This document shows positions 1 through 11,899 of a stretch of 64,000 bases of DNA, in pieces (positions within the stretch are counted from its first letter, which is position 1; the number at the start of each line of letters is the position of its first letter). Made by a program: the position numbers and the translations under genes. This DNA comes from Triticum aestivum (taxonomy: Eukaryota; Streptophyta; Magnoliopsida; Poales; Poaceae), in assembly GCF_018294505.1 (NCBI RefSeq), contig NC_057800.1:472490582-472554581 (forward strand). The letters run 5' to 3'. The notes under the pieces were generated by a model. The model did not search any database. It had not been told where the DNA came from and saw only the letters and a list, made by a program, of their open reading frames with translations.

Positions 1-1770
1 AATACCGTGGCCCGTACGGTGGGTCCCAGCAGTCAGGGGGGAACGTTTTTTTTGCGAAATAAGGTGGCCCGTCCGGTGGGTCCCCACTATCAGGTGGAGG
101 AATAATTATTTTGCGCTTAATAAGGAGGCACTTCCTTGCGGCCGCCGTGGACCCAACTGTCAGCCTCTCCACGTATAGTACTCTTCCGATGGAAGTCGGT
201 CGTTGACCACGTTGTCCATGCCGCGTCGAGAGCACCAGGGCGGTGGATGACGGCGAGACCTAGGAAGGGGACGACACGGAGCCGGGGAAGACACAACAGT
301 GGAAGCCCGCACATAGAGGAGTACGAGGGTTCACTAGTTCGGCTGCGGTGTGAGGCTACCATCGCCACAGAATAACATTGGGTGTGGGTGAGTGGAGGGA
401 TGGCCTGGCCAGCGGTGGGAGTAATATGGGGGCGGTGAGGCCTCCGCGGCAGCACAGCCGGCCAAGGGAGGCAGGATCAGGCGGCACGACCAGCGCTGCT
501 TTGGGCGGCTGGACCAAGAGGACCAGAGGTTGAAGAAGCACTACGGCCGTTGGATGGACATCGTACGGTCACTGAAGCTAGAATCGTTTATATTGACTAA
601 GTTGACAAAGCCCTTGGTATGCTCCAACTTAGTAGGCCCATAGGCCAGCCTCCGAAACGGTGCGCCCCAGATGTCAGGGGGAGGAATCATTTTTTGGGCG
701 GCCGAAGCTAAGAATATCCGAGATTGAAGAAGAAGCACGACATCCGTTGGATAGACATCCAACGGCCACTGCTGCTAGAACCGTGTGTTCACTATAATAA
801 GTTGACAAAGCCTTGCATACGCGTCAACTTATTTTTTTAGGGGACGCGTCACTTAGTAGGCCCACAAGTGTGTGGCATAGAACTTATAGCCCATTTGCGT
901 TTTGTAAGAATGTACAACCCTTTTTTGAATTCTAATGGAATTTACAACAACCCATTTACAGTTTGTTAAAAGTACAACCCATTTTCTAGCTAGCACAACG
1001 ATTAATAATTTCAACCAACCGTTGAAGACAGAATTCAATAAAATTTCCCACATTTTGATGGGATCCGAAATATTTTTATCCCGAAATTTCTAGTCAGATT
1101 TAATATAAATTTGTATTACGTAAAATCCAACGAAACATTGCGGGCGCAACAATGAAAATTTAAGATTTTCAAAATCCATAAATAATTTTTTATAAACTAA
1201 TTTCGTGTTTGGTGCATTTTTTATAGTTACTACCCAGTTTTTATAATTACATCCCATTTATTATTTTTTAAAGCCCATTTTCCTGTTAAGCCTAATGCAT
1301 CCCTCCTAGGAAAGATTTGCAGCCCAGTGGGATGGAGAATAAGAAGTTGACCTTGCCTGGGTATTCCTCAAAAAGACGTATAGCTGGGCTAGCCATTTTC
1401 ATCTTGAAAAAAATTAGTTTCTGGGCTGGATTTCTGGCCTAGGCTAGACGGGCCACAGCCCGCCCAGTTAATACCCTGCTCTCCTCTGAACAACAACGAA
1501 ATCATCGCCAAGAAAAACTCTGCAGTGCTCACGCCTCAAAAACACAAATACTGCTCGAGCTGCTTGTTCCCAGCTGTCGGCCGCACCTTGTGCAATTCTC
1601 TCGTTTATATTGACTACATAGGTTGACAACGGTGTCGGACCGTGATGTCAGGAAACCAGGAGAAAGCAAAAAAATAGTTGTACATAATAAGGAGGCACTT
1701 GCGTACGTACGGCTATGGCCCTAGTGGGTCCCTAGTGTCATCCAGTCAAAATAAAGTCATCTCCTAAATC
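1..1770 (-). mobile_element. CACTA-B internal segment (inverted paralog of 45.6-47.8 kb)
   Basis: On the minus strand this stretch follows the same order of sequence as 45.6-47.8 kb of CACTA-A. Shared landmarks include blocks built on GGGACCCACCGGACGGGCC, the phrase AAGTGCCTCCTTATTA, and a run of short lines reading AAATGGGCTATA. It carries no believable protein. Open frames of 60-110 residues here are repeat translations. It is read as part of a second CACTA copy in reverse orientation whose end lies left of the window. The match is by eye and its exact right edge is uncertain. Confidence 0.6.
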
Positions 1771-2690
1771 CTCATGTTCGTTGACGATGTTAACAATGCT
1801 CGGCGCCACGGCGAGCGCAAAAAATTGAAGGACAACGGAGAGGGCCTCGTGGGCCCTACAGATGGTCTGATACAGCGCTCGCTGCTCATTCAGGAAGCCG
1901 GGATCATCGGACACCTATGAGCACCTTCGAGAAGCTGAGACGACATGAAACGGTAAGGCCGCGCTTGGGAGCTCTAGTTTATTTCAAACATGTATTAACA
2001 TACAAGTGTAATTTAATCGTCATCGGAAACAATGCGTAAAATACAGGCGTAATGAAACCGAGGGCCCGAGGTCTGTAAGTAAAACCGGCGGGTTACGCAT
2101 GTAATTTGAGAGACCGGTGTATATTTTACGAGCACTGCTATATGGACGACATTACCAGACGATACATGCATGACGGGCGTATCATGCCATCCATGGGCAA
2201 GGCCAAAACAACAGCTAACGGCTGGATTAGCAATTGTCCGCGTGTCGTTCAGCGTTTTTATCGTGTGTGAAGTACTTCCGATATTTTACTAGTCGAAATC
2301 GACCAACCAAGCGCCTTCGCCCGAGACCATCTGCTTTAATTTACAAGCGTCAGTTTTACAAGCGGTTTTGGTTGGAAAACGATGATCCAATCACGTCCTA
2401 ATATCATGAGTTGGTCGGAAGATCATATGGTTTCACGTCTAACCTACCCGACTTGTCGTATAGGCTATGAATGAAACATCAGACGATGAACTTCTTAAGC
2501 ACGGAAACAACAAAAGAGGATGATCTTCTTAACAAGAAAATCACTGGCATTAGATCGACATGCAAAACAATACGAAGCATTATTCTCAGGAGGCAAAGTG
2601 AACAGCTCGTGATGCCGCATGCCACAATATTCCAAGCTCAACTTTGCAATCAAACACAAGGCCTGGAATTACACAGACAATATTTAGAAC
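1771..2690. other. Unassigned stretch between two CACTA-B modules
   Basis: No domain, clear tandem repeat or element end was seen. A 78-residue open frame at 2471-2707 is lysine- and threonine-rich and has no recognisable motif. It probably belongs to the interior of the inverted CACTA-B, because both neighbouring segments have counterparts in CACTA-A in the same relative order. Confidence 0.4.
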
Positions 2691-2699
2691 AAACTCTTA

Positions 2700-3697
2700 A
2701 CACATGAATATCTCAGCAGAGTAACTATTTACTTCTAAACTGAACACAGGAATAGGAAAAAACACTCGACGTTGCTCACAGCAAGGGCGTCCCTCTCAAA
2801 AATATCAAATGCATGTCTTCTGGCTAACATCAATGAGCAAAATTTGACAAGGTTTTCCAATTCCAATATATTGAACTAACGTATTCTTGCTAACATCAAT
2901 GATTAAACTTTGACAAGCTTTTCCCATTCAAAATATGTAATGCCTATGATCGTGGAGTCCTATCGTAGCTTCTTGTACTTGTTTGGGCACTTTTTGCCCA
3001 GGGCACTCCATGTGTTGTTAAATTGCCAATGGTCTCTGCAGACTAGTCATGTCAACGGTGTCTAATAATACTCTGTAAAGCTTCTCGGTCATTCCTTATG
3101 TAATGTAGCGCAAACAGTGACTTCTTCTTTCTGCAAAGTGGAACGACCAACTGGACCCAGTAATGCAGCAGTTTGCCTTGGACACATTGGCTCCTTTTGT
3201 GTAGTTCAACTAAAATCGAAGTCAGAATAAAACCGAGCTTTAATTTTGATATCCCTGTAAGCAACAATAGGTATAAGGGAAACAATTACTGAGAAATAAC
3301 GGTTGATGACTTGTACTCCCAGAATAAAAGCATCTACTGATCTACTTTATCTTAATGGGAAACAAAGCAGGAGAGTAGCAATTCTCCATCAGTGTGATTC
3401 ATTCATATTGACTGAGACATTATCTTAACAATGCCTTGTTTCAACATGTATAAAGAACGACAACACAGAAAAGTACCATTCCTAAAATAATGCAACTGAT
3501 TCATTTTAACAGAGACATTATCTTAACAATACCTTGGTTAAACATGTAGAAAGAACTACAAAGCAGGATAGTACCATTCCTAACAAGTGTTGCAGTTTTG
3601 AACTAAGATTCAGTAGTTAATTAATTCTGAGAGTGGCATTGCTTAATTTTACCAGCGGCATTAGATTAACGAAAAGCATAAGCAGTTCCAGGGGAGA
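2700..3697 (-). repeat. R repeat, copy c, distal part (continues at 51096)
   Basis: On the minus strand this matches the downstream part of R copy b (about 41.3-43.74 kb). A landmark is the phrase AATGAGCAAAATTTGACAAGG at 2831, whose complement lies near 43645. The R motif with the core GTGTAGTTCAACTAAAA occurs at about 3200. The repeat is cut at 3697 by the CACTA-A insertion and resumes after the duplicated GTG at 51096. The sequence just left of the cut (GGCATTGCTTAATTTTACC) reappears uninterrupted near 52220. Confidence 0.6.
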
Positions 3698-3700
3698 GTG
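3698..3700. repeat. Left target site duplication of CACTA-A (GTG)
   Basis: The three bases before the left terminus are GTG. The same three bases follow the right terminus at 51093-51095. Three-base duplications are the rule for CACTA transposons. Confidence 0.85.
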
Positions 3701-3727
3701 CACTACAAAAAAAATACACTTCCGTGA
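3701..3727 (+). repeat. CACTA-A left terminal inverted repeat
   Basis: The sequence reads CACTACAAAAAAAATACAC followed by TTCCGTGA. Against the complement of the right end it matches at the first 13 bases and again at ACAC and TCCGTGA, with one length difference. Confidence 0.85.
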
Positions 3728-4836
3728 TGATACGTGTTTGTCACAGTAGGTCGCGTTTTCTGTCATGCATGTACATCCATGACAAATTTATGACAGAATC
3801 AAGATAGTCATACATGTGCTGTCGTAGAAGTGTTCCATGACATTACTAAAATTATCATCACGGAAGTGTCCACTTCCATGACGATAAATCGCGCGTCACA
3901 GAAGTGCTTTCGTCAAGGGTGACCGACACGTGGTGTCCACTGTAACGGAACGCCGTTAAGCTATCGGGTCGGGTTTTGGATCCGATAACCCGTTAACAGC
4001 CCTGACCAATGGGGATTTTCCACGTGTAAAATCATCATTGGCTGGAGGAAACACGTGTCGGCTCATCGTTGGGACAGATGTCAACCACTCATTGGACGGA
4101 AGGCGCCTATGATACGTTGACACGTGGCACGGCCCAACAGAGGCCCATTCCTGTGAAAAGGCCGGCCCGTTTGACTTGGTCAAAAGCTGGCGGGCCGGCC
4201 CATGGAAATCCTGTTAACGGCCTATTCGAATATAGCCCATTTACAGCCCGCTAACCCAAGGCCCGTTACGCCCTATTCGAATTAGGCCCAGTAGCGCCGT
4301 CTAGGCCATCCAATATGATTCCAGCCCGTTTTCACTTCTGGCCCATGTATGGCCCATGACGTCTTTCGGCCCATATGAGGCCCTATGTAACTATTGGCCT
4401 ACTAACGGCCCGTGGTGAAACTGGCCCGTAATGAACAGTGTATCACTTTACACCCATTAACGGCCCGTGGTGAAACTGGCCCGTAATGGATAGTGTATCA
4501 CTTTATACCCATTAACGACCCGTTATTCCGTTGGGCCGTTTCCAGCCCATGTTATCTTTCAGCCTTCTCAGAGCCCATTTATTCTTGGGCTCATTTCCAG
4601 CATTCGTTTACTTACGGCCTGTTACTGTCATTTTCTGCTTGTGGGCCAAATTTAGCCTGTGGTTACAGTCGGCCCGTTTGTGGTCCGTTAATACGTTGGG
4701 CCGATTTCATAGGGTCATCAAATACGGCCTATTAACGATGGCCCGTTATGGTCGGCCCATGAACGAATGATTCCAACTCTAGCCCGTTTACGGCCATAAT
4801 GCGGTCTGTTTGGCCCGTGTTTGGCCAATCGATTAT
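3728..4836. repeat. CACTA-A left subterminal region
   Basis: The first 250 bases hold many TGTCA/TGACA words in both orientations and an inverted pair, CACTTCCGTGATGAT near 3718 and ATCATCACGGAAGTG near 3855. From about 4140 the sequence is packed with GGCCCAT and GGCCCGT words in both orientations. Such clusters are where the CACTA DNA-binding protein is expected to bind. GGCCCA is also a known plant promoter word, so promoter activity is possible but not shown. Confidence 0.7.
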
Positions 4837-4971
4837 ATGGCCCGTATAAGGCCCATTGATAATACGGCCCGCAGAAGGCCCATTGTTTCTACGGCCCGTA
4901 GAAGGCCCATTGTTTCTACAGCCCTTAGAAGGCCCACTGTTTCTACGGCCAGTAGGAGGCCCAGTGTCACT
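4837..4971 (+). repeat. Five tandem 27-bp units in the left subterminal region
   Basis: Units start at 4837, 4864, 4891, 4918 and 4945. Each is built as ACGGCCCGTAGAAGGCCC followed by ATTGTTTCT. Units 2 and 3 differ at one position and the outer units are more diverged. Confidence 0.85.
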
Positions 4972-7154
4972 ACAGTAAATATTAGCCCATGGTTATTGTG
5001 GCCTAGTTTTAAAAAATAGGTTATTGCAGCCACTAGCTAACCGCGGAAAAAGAACTGCAATGACTACAAGCAAACAAATAAACAAGACAACAAGGAAATA
5101 AATAAGCAAGCAACTAACGCTAGGCTATCACGGCTATTACACATATTACATCCACAGGGCATCAAAGTTCGCCACCAGTGCAAATATAGGGAACAAAGCA
5201 GCATATCATATACACTGGTTGTCAAAGTTGGCGACCAGCGCAAATAAACGCCGTAGCAAAACAAATCCAAAACTGAAACCACTTCAGAAGATCTCAAGAA
5301 ACAATATCCTGGGTACCCATAATGCTGGCAAGATGCTTAGCAAGCTTATTAACTTTCTCTTGTTTGGCGCTTAAATCCTCCAGCGCTTGCTGTTGCACCA
5401 GAAAATATGCATCTGAATTCTGCAGGGACTTCCTTAGTCCTTCAGCTTCCTGTCGCAACACGTCTGATCGATGTCTTTCAACTTGAAGTTGAGACTCAAG
5501 AAGATGAACTAATTCAGGCAGCGAGTTCGAAGAGCTTGTGCCAGCAGTAGTGGCCAGTAACTCGAACACTACATCAAGACAGGACTTTTGGGTTCCCTCA
5601 CTATCGTCAAGATAGTTTTTATTAGCTTTCTTGGAGACTAACAGGAATGTATCACTATCTTGAACCTTATCTGCATTACTTCCTTTACCATTGGATAACG
5701 CGATACTATTCTCCAATATTTTGTCTGCATTCTAAAAGAGAAACAAGCAGACACATCACATGTTTGCCATGTTGTATATGAAACTCATTTTGGTAAATGA
5801 GTTCAATAGTAAAGTGGATAGGATAATAGCATGAAACAAACATATATCTATGTACCATGGTCACTTTATGGTCTATATCATTCTAGTTTTTGTTGCCAAA
5901 TCAAGATAGAGACACAGTTCAAATAATATCTATTCAAGACAAAGCAGAATAGAAAGAATATAAGTGTGGGTAACTATAGAGCAATAACAACACTTGTAGT
6001 GTGCATGACATGAGAACATAACTGTTTATTGAATTGAAACTGAAATCAACATAGAGCAGGTTACAACAGCAAACCAGTTAAAGAAACAGGTTTAAAACAT
6101 ACCTGTTGCGCCATTGGAGTTTCAATTCCATCCTTCAAATTTGAAAATAGCTGGTATGAGTAAATACAGTCATGCAAGAGCAAATGAGTATGAACCATAG
6201 CTACAGAACCTGACCTGAGAACAAATCTTCTTCTCCTTTAAGCGTTGAGTTGGGATTCAGAGTGGTGGTCCTCGTGCTTTGGGCACTGTAGTTCCCTTAC
6301 TAACTGCTTGTGTTTGGGTGCTCTGTGGTGGAGACGGTGCTGTGTCAACTAGAACTGGGTTACTATCTGCCGGGGTTGGGGTTAGAAGGGGTCTAGCTGG
6401 TTCTTTGTCCAACTGGGTAGGGGTACAATCTGCGAGAGTCTGGGTTATGTGTGGTGGATCTAGTCCTTGGGCAAGTACAACTGTGGTTCTATCTGCATCA
6501 AATGGTAGCACTATCTTTTCTGAAGACCGTGTTGTTACTCCCTTAGATACTACCATCATGCTCTCCAATTCAAATGGCTGATAAACAAGAAAAGTAATTG
6601 AAGGCATAGACATTGTATGATAGACAGGTGCAATGGATAGTGGGGAATAAAAGAGGGCATGAAATAATTCATATTTATGTTGTCTAACCAAACAGGATAA
6701 CATGACACAATATCACATATATGATGGCTAACTAAACAGGATAGCATGACACAATTTCACATTATGATGGCTAACTAAAAAAGATGGAAAGACATAGTTC
6801 AAAATATGAGACTATGTAAATAGGATGACATGACATAACTACATAATGTGTTTATTAAATAGGTTGGCATGACATAATTCACATACATTCACGGATAGAA
6901 TGTCGTAATTCAAAATATGATGACTATAAACACTAAACAGGATGAGATGATATAACTATATGATGTCTTTATTAAATGGGTTGCCATGCCATAATTCAGA
7001 TAGATGATGTGTATGTACTATGTAAACATGATGGCATGATATAATTCAAATATATGATTTATATAGTAAGCAAGTAAGCAAATGGCAATCCATATATGAT
7101 GTAAAAACTAAGCAATGCAAGACAACATGCATGACATGGGTAATATAACCCTAC

Positions 7155-8345
7155 CAAGTTTGAGCATAGACCTCAGGGGGAAAATAGGACTGGTCATCAG
7201 TCTCTGAATCCTCCTCTGAGGAGCTCTCTGTAACCAACAAGATGTCTGCTTCAGCAGGTAGCATTGTCTGCTCTGAATACCTTGTTTTCACTCCAGATAC
7301 TTCCATCACCGCTTCAAATGGCTGATGCACAGGAATAGTAGTTGAATATACAAACGTTGTCGACAAATGGAACACGTAATACAAAAAAATGATAGCATGG
7401 TATAATTCACATACCTGATGATTGGCTAAACAGCATGGCATTGCATAATTCACATATATAATGCCTTTGCAACAAGATAGCATTGTATAATTCACATATA
7501 TAATGTCTTGCAACAAGATGGCAATGCATAATTCACATATATGGTAATTAGACACTAAACAGGTGGCATTCACACAAAGCATGTCTAAACTAATCAAATG
7601 ACATAGCAATGCGAGACACCATACGCACGATATGAGCAACATAACCCTGCCAAGTTAGAGCATACACCTCGGGGGGGGGGGGATAGGACTGGTCATCTAT
7701 CTCAGAATCCTCCTCTAAGGAGCTATCCGTAACCAGCGAGATATACGCTTTGTCAGATAGCATAGTCTACTCTGAAGACCTTGTTTTCACTCCAGAATTT
7801 GCCATCACCGTGTCAAATGCTTATGCACATGAAGAGCAGTTGAATGTAATAACATTGTTGACAAATGTAATATGTAACAAAAAAAGGATGGCCTGATATA
7901 ATTTACATATAAGATGACTGGCTAAGCAGGATGGCATTGCAAAATTGACATATATGATGCCTGGCTAAACAAGATGGCATTGCATAATTCACATAAACGA
8001 TGAATAAACTAAACAGATGGCATTTGCACAAAGGATGTCTAAACTAAGCAGATGACATATTTGATGTATAAAGTAAGCAATGCAAGACACCATATGCATG
8101 ATATAACCAACATCAACATGACAAGTTAGAGCGAAGACCTCAGGGGGTAAATAGGAGTTGTCTTCTCCTTCTGAATCCCCCTCAGAATAGATATCTTCCT
8201 CTCGATTACAATCCGAAATGCGTGGAGGGGGGGCTGCCTTTGCGCCTACCATGGAGCGACGTCTGCATGAAATTTTATTGCCACGCAAGGCTCGTCTCTT
8301 TTGCTCTACATGTTTAGTTCCATTGTTTACAATAACTGTCATGCA
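7155..8345 (-). repeat. Tandemly duplicated exon-intron unit within the CACTA accessory gene
   Basis: Three units near 7330-7155, 7820-7650 and 8340-8130 repeat an exon ending in a D/E-rich acidic segment and the word PPEVYA or PPEVFA, followed by an intron rich in ACATATATGATG words. A fourth, more diverged exon sits near 6590. Exon starts share the same reading phase, so duplication keeps the frame. Confidence 0.6.
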
Positions 8346-10169
8346 TAGGAATAAAACATAGTGAGATTATGTAAGGAGTGCATGCAGAAATCCAGAGTGA
8401 TGGTAGCAACCTGTGGATAGACCCAAAACCAATAATAGCAGGCAGATAATGGCTTCAGTTAAAAAATACAGATAATGGCTTCTTTACTATTTGTTTCCCA
8501 CCCAACATGAAACTCATAGTAGACACCGGAGATTAACTAGATAATAGATAGATACTATTGATAGCAGCCCTGATATGTACCCCACAACCATTTAAAAACT
8601 CAAGTTTGACCATTAGTTTGGAGCTGACTCAGAGTCTAATCGGTGAACAGGACGATAAAGTAGCATGTAATATTAAGCGATGCATAATGTAAGCACACAT
8701 GAAAGAGTGCGACCTCTCTTGCGGACACGTGTAGTCCTCGAGGTCATCTGCTCGGTTGATGATGGTAGTGCAGTTTTCACGGCTGCCAGCGGCGGGGAAG
8801 AAGATCTGAGGCGGCGAAAGACATACTGGAGGCCGGATCCCTGCTGTGCTGGACCCTTCTGTCGTTGGAGCAGCTATACTGGGGTGGACGACGGCGCAGC
8901 AAGAGCGGGACAAACCACGCAAGGTTTTCTTTGACAACTATCTGTAAGAGAAGTAATTCTATAAGGGCTCGTTTGAATTGGAGGATTCCAACAATGCAAG
9001 GATAAGAAATAGACATGAATAGGATAGGAATGCACGTGCAAAACAGAGAATTTAAAAACACAGGATTTCTGCCAATCTGGGTGTTTGATTCACAACAATT
9101 GGATGATCACAGGATGCAAAGAAGCATGGTGAGATCAAGTCAAACCACAAGAAAATGTACGGTTATAATGCCATTATGCTACTATCTCTTAGTCTTGTGC
9201 TTCATGAATAGGAATTTGAAAAGGAGGACAAGTGAAAATTAAAATTCCTACGTTTTTTCTTTCAAGGAGACACTAAATGAACAAATTCGTGTACCCAGTG
9301 GACAATATATATAACATGTAGAGTAAAAAAGAGATGCAACAAGTGTACAACCTCTTCGGAGAAGCCATGTCGATCTCAGCGTGATTGGGTTGGCCGGTGA
9401 GGATGCTCCGGCTGACTTGGCTGTCGGAGGAGGGGAAGAAGATCTTAGGCGTCTGGAGATGGAGCCTGAGGTACTGCTCCGCTGTGATGGAGGGTTTCGT
9501 CATTGGAGCAGCTCCGGTGAGTTGTACGACGCCGAGGCTGAAGCAGGACAAGAGAGACAATGAACAACGTTAACCTGAGTGGAATTCTAATAGCATCTGC
9601 AATACATGACGTAAAATACATAAACACAAAGTGCTAGATGTAAAATACATCAGCCGCTCATCTCTGAACTTAACTGTCGAAACTGAATTTAACTATCGAA
9701 ATTGAACTTAACTGTCGAAACTGAATTTTGCTGTTGAAACTGAACGCACTAGCATGGTGAGGCTACACGTCGGTCGACTGACTTTTTCATCTCTGGTCAG
9801 TCGATTTTGCAGCCATTGGATACGAAATCAAGGGCCTTCGGTTCATCCTCAACCTCCACCCCCCTGAGCCGGCCAAACAGCAGCCCCCGCCGCCTGCGGC
9901 CGGCGGTGCGCCGCCCCGCCTGCCTCGAAAACACTCCCCACCGCCGGTCCGCCACCGCCACGGCCATCCCTCTAGGCCCCCGTGTCAAGCTTTTTCTCCG
10001 GCGATCCCCACGCCACCGCCCCGCCAACGCCCCGCCACCGCCAGTGACCACCGCCCCCATCCTGAACCCTAAGATAGATAGTGGGGTACCTCTCCGGCGA
10101 GCCCCCTCCCCGCTGCGGCTGGTTCTTCCTTCACCCCGGCGGCATCGAAGTGAAGTGTAGCTAAATCGG

Positions 10170-10290
10170 AGCAGCATCGCAAGCAAGAGCAAGAGCAGCA
10201 GCACGAGCAAGAGCAATAGCAAGAGCAGACCAGGCAGGGGACCGAGAGCAAGAGCAGAGCAGCAGCGCGAGCGAGAGCTAAAGCAGTAGC
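10170..10290 (+). repeat. Low-complexity GCAAGAGCA array
   Basis: Imperfect six-base units of the form CAAGAG or CGAGAG run through this stretch. On the minus strand they translate as a poly-leucine run, which explains a 217-residue open frame there that I do not accept as a gene. Confidence 0.75.
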
Positions 10291-10799
10291 AGGTCCTACT
10301 GATGTGGACATCACCGCCGAGGGAGCGACGCCGTGGAGGAAGTGGCCGGCGACGCCACCGTGGATGGAGCCGCGCCGTGTCGGCTTGGGACCGAGCACCG
10401 GCAGCACCGTGAGATCGAATCAAGAAGAAAATGCGGCGATTAGTGTACAACCTCTTTGGTGGCGCCGATTAGGCCGCAGCTTCATCCGAGGAAATGGTGA
10501 TGATGATGCTCTTCTGGTGGTGCAGGTGAAGACGGCGGTGTGGGAATGGAGGTGGCGCGAAAGACGAGGGGAACGTCGGGGCAACTCCTTATCCTCATTC
10601 GGTATGGTGGACGAGGGAAGTCGAGGTGTTGCTGTGGACGACGTCGTCGAGGAAGAGGCTCCGGCTGGGTGGTGGACGGAGCAGGGTGTGGGGTTTCGTC
10701 GCGGGTTTTCGTGGCCTCGGTGTACGAATGGGTGGGCGGATGGGATGGCAGTGGGGAACCATGGCTTAGAGACGCGCTTATCCGAAATGTGGGGTAAGT

Positions 10800-11549
10800 T
10801 ACGAAAGTACCCCCACCGATTTGAGGCGGTTCTTTCAGTTCAGGGGTACCACGGGCATTTCGCGTGTCGGGATTTCACAGGAGGTGGGATTTTTCGCGCG
10901 CGTTGTACTTTCGGAATAGCAAGGCGCGGGTTGATATGGAGGGAGTTGTCGGAGCACAATGAGACAAAGATATATCTTAAATATTTCGAGCTAACAAGGC
11001 GCTGGTTGAAATTTCCGGACAAGCCTAACATGTACTGTACCAAATCAATGCACCCAACAAATGTCATTCAAAACTTTGAATTCATGTTATGTTCAATTAA
11101 AATATTTCGCTACGTGTATAATGCATGCAACCTACTACTCAAATGAACGTTTTAGTGCATTCCAAACGTATATACTACCGCTTCAATATGAACTAAATTT
11201 GAATTCGTTTCTCTATTTGAATAAGATCTACAGTAATGATTGTTGTGAAGTCAAAGCATTTGAATTCGTTTATCTGTTTTAATAAGATCTACAATCATCA
11301 TAATTGTCAAGTTAAACCATCGTTTGTGTATTATCTTCACAGCACACCACATGATTAGTCTCGAGTTACATATGAACTATGTGTACTATATGAACTCGAA
11401 CTAGATTTTTTGAATCCACTTTATTTTGATTTCAAATCACATTACATTTCTAGATCTAGCTAGATCTTCATAATCTAAACCATGTCTCATATGTATAATG
11501 TGTTTATCACATTATGTATGGTGCCCTGCCCCCTACGCCTACAAGTATT
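10800..11549. other. AT-rich stretch without recognisable content
   Basis: No element ends, domain or strong repeat is seen. It lies between the promoter side of the CACTA accessory gene and a tandem repeat. Confidence 0.4.
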
Positions 11550-11775
11550 TAGATGTGAGTTGCAAACACCACACATTACCACAAATTCAAATAAAATGTG
11601 AGAATGTTCGATATGTAGTATTGTTTAGATTGTTTGATATTTAGTTGTAAGCTGCAAACGCCACACATTATCACAAATCCAAATAAAATGTGAGATTGTT
11701 TGATGTATAGTATGGTTTAGATTGTTCGGCATTTAGCTGTGAGTTGCAAACGCCATGCATTATCACATTATGGTA
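11550..11775 (+). repeat. Tandem repeat of about 90 bp, 2.5 copies
   Basis: The units share TTGCAAACRCCACACATTA and CAAATAAAATGTGAGA and begin near 11555, 11645 and 11730. No coding potential is seen. Confidence 0.7.
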
Positions 11776-11899
11776 TAACATGTGCACAACACATGTATCA
11801 CCGCTATATTCATGCATGCAATGTTTAAAACGCTATGTTCTCCTATTCAAATATATGAATCCGCTTTCATATCAAATTATGATCTTTGTTAGTCTCTTA

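Larger units (their letters stand above)
5294..10560 (-). pseudogene. CACTA accessory gene (ORF2 type), multi-exon, decayed
   Basis: This is a minus-strand gene with many exons. The last exon (about 5731-5294) begins after a good acceptor (TTTTAGAATGCAG) and encodes a leucine- and glutamine-rich coiled coil ending GTQDIVS. A small exon lies at about 6152-6104. Homologous exons near 6590, 7330, 7820 and 8340 share the words KTRSSE and SYFPPEVYA and most begin after an acceptor with CCATTTGAA. Two earlier exons (about 9560-9350 and 8937-8690) both contain an IFFP motif. A donor-like GTTGTACAC follows exons near 9350 and 10450. One repeated exon copy has an in-frame stop and one has a lost donor. 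Such second genes are known in Triticeae CACTAs, but their function is not settled. The start is uncertain; an ATG at 9503 is one candidate. Confidence 0.55.

Noticed and set aside
1..1770. A host gene on the minus strand
   Set aside because: The open frames repeat those at 47.2-49.2 kb, which sit in CACTA segments, and they carry no conserved domain.
4837..4971. Regular 27-bp units considered as a CRISPR-like array
   Set aside because: The units are directly adjacent with no unique spacers, lie in a CACTA subterminal region, and the DNA is from a plant nuclear genome.
9797..10450. A 217-residue minus-strand open frame with a poly-leucine run
   Set aside because: The leucine run is the translation of a GCAAGAG array, and the rest is arginine-rich low complexity. 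A signal peptide or membrane helix is not a safe reading.
10304..11146. A 280-residue plus-strand open frame
   Set aside because: It overlaps the opposite strand of the CACTA accessory gene start, is tryptophan- and arginine-rich as GC-rich antisense frames are, and shows no domain.
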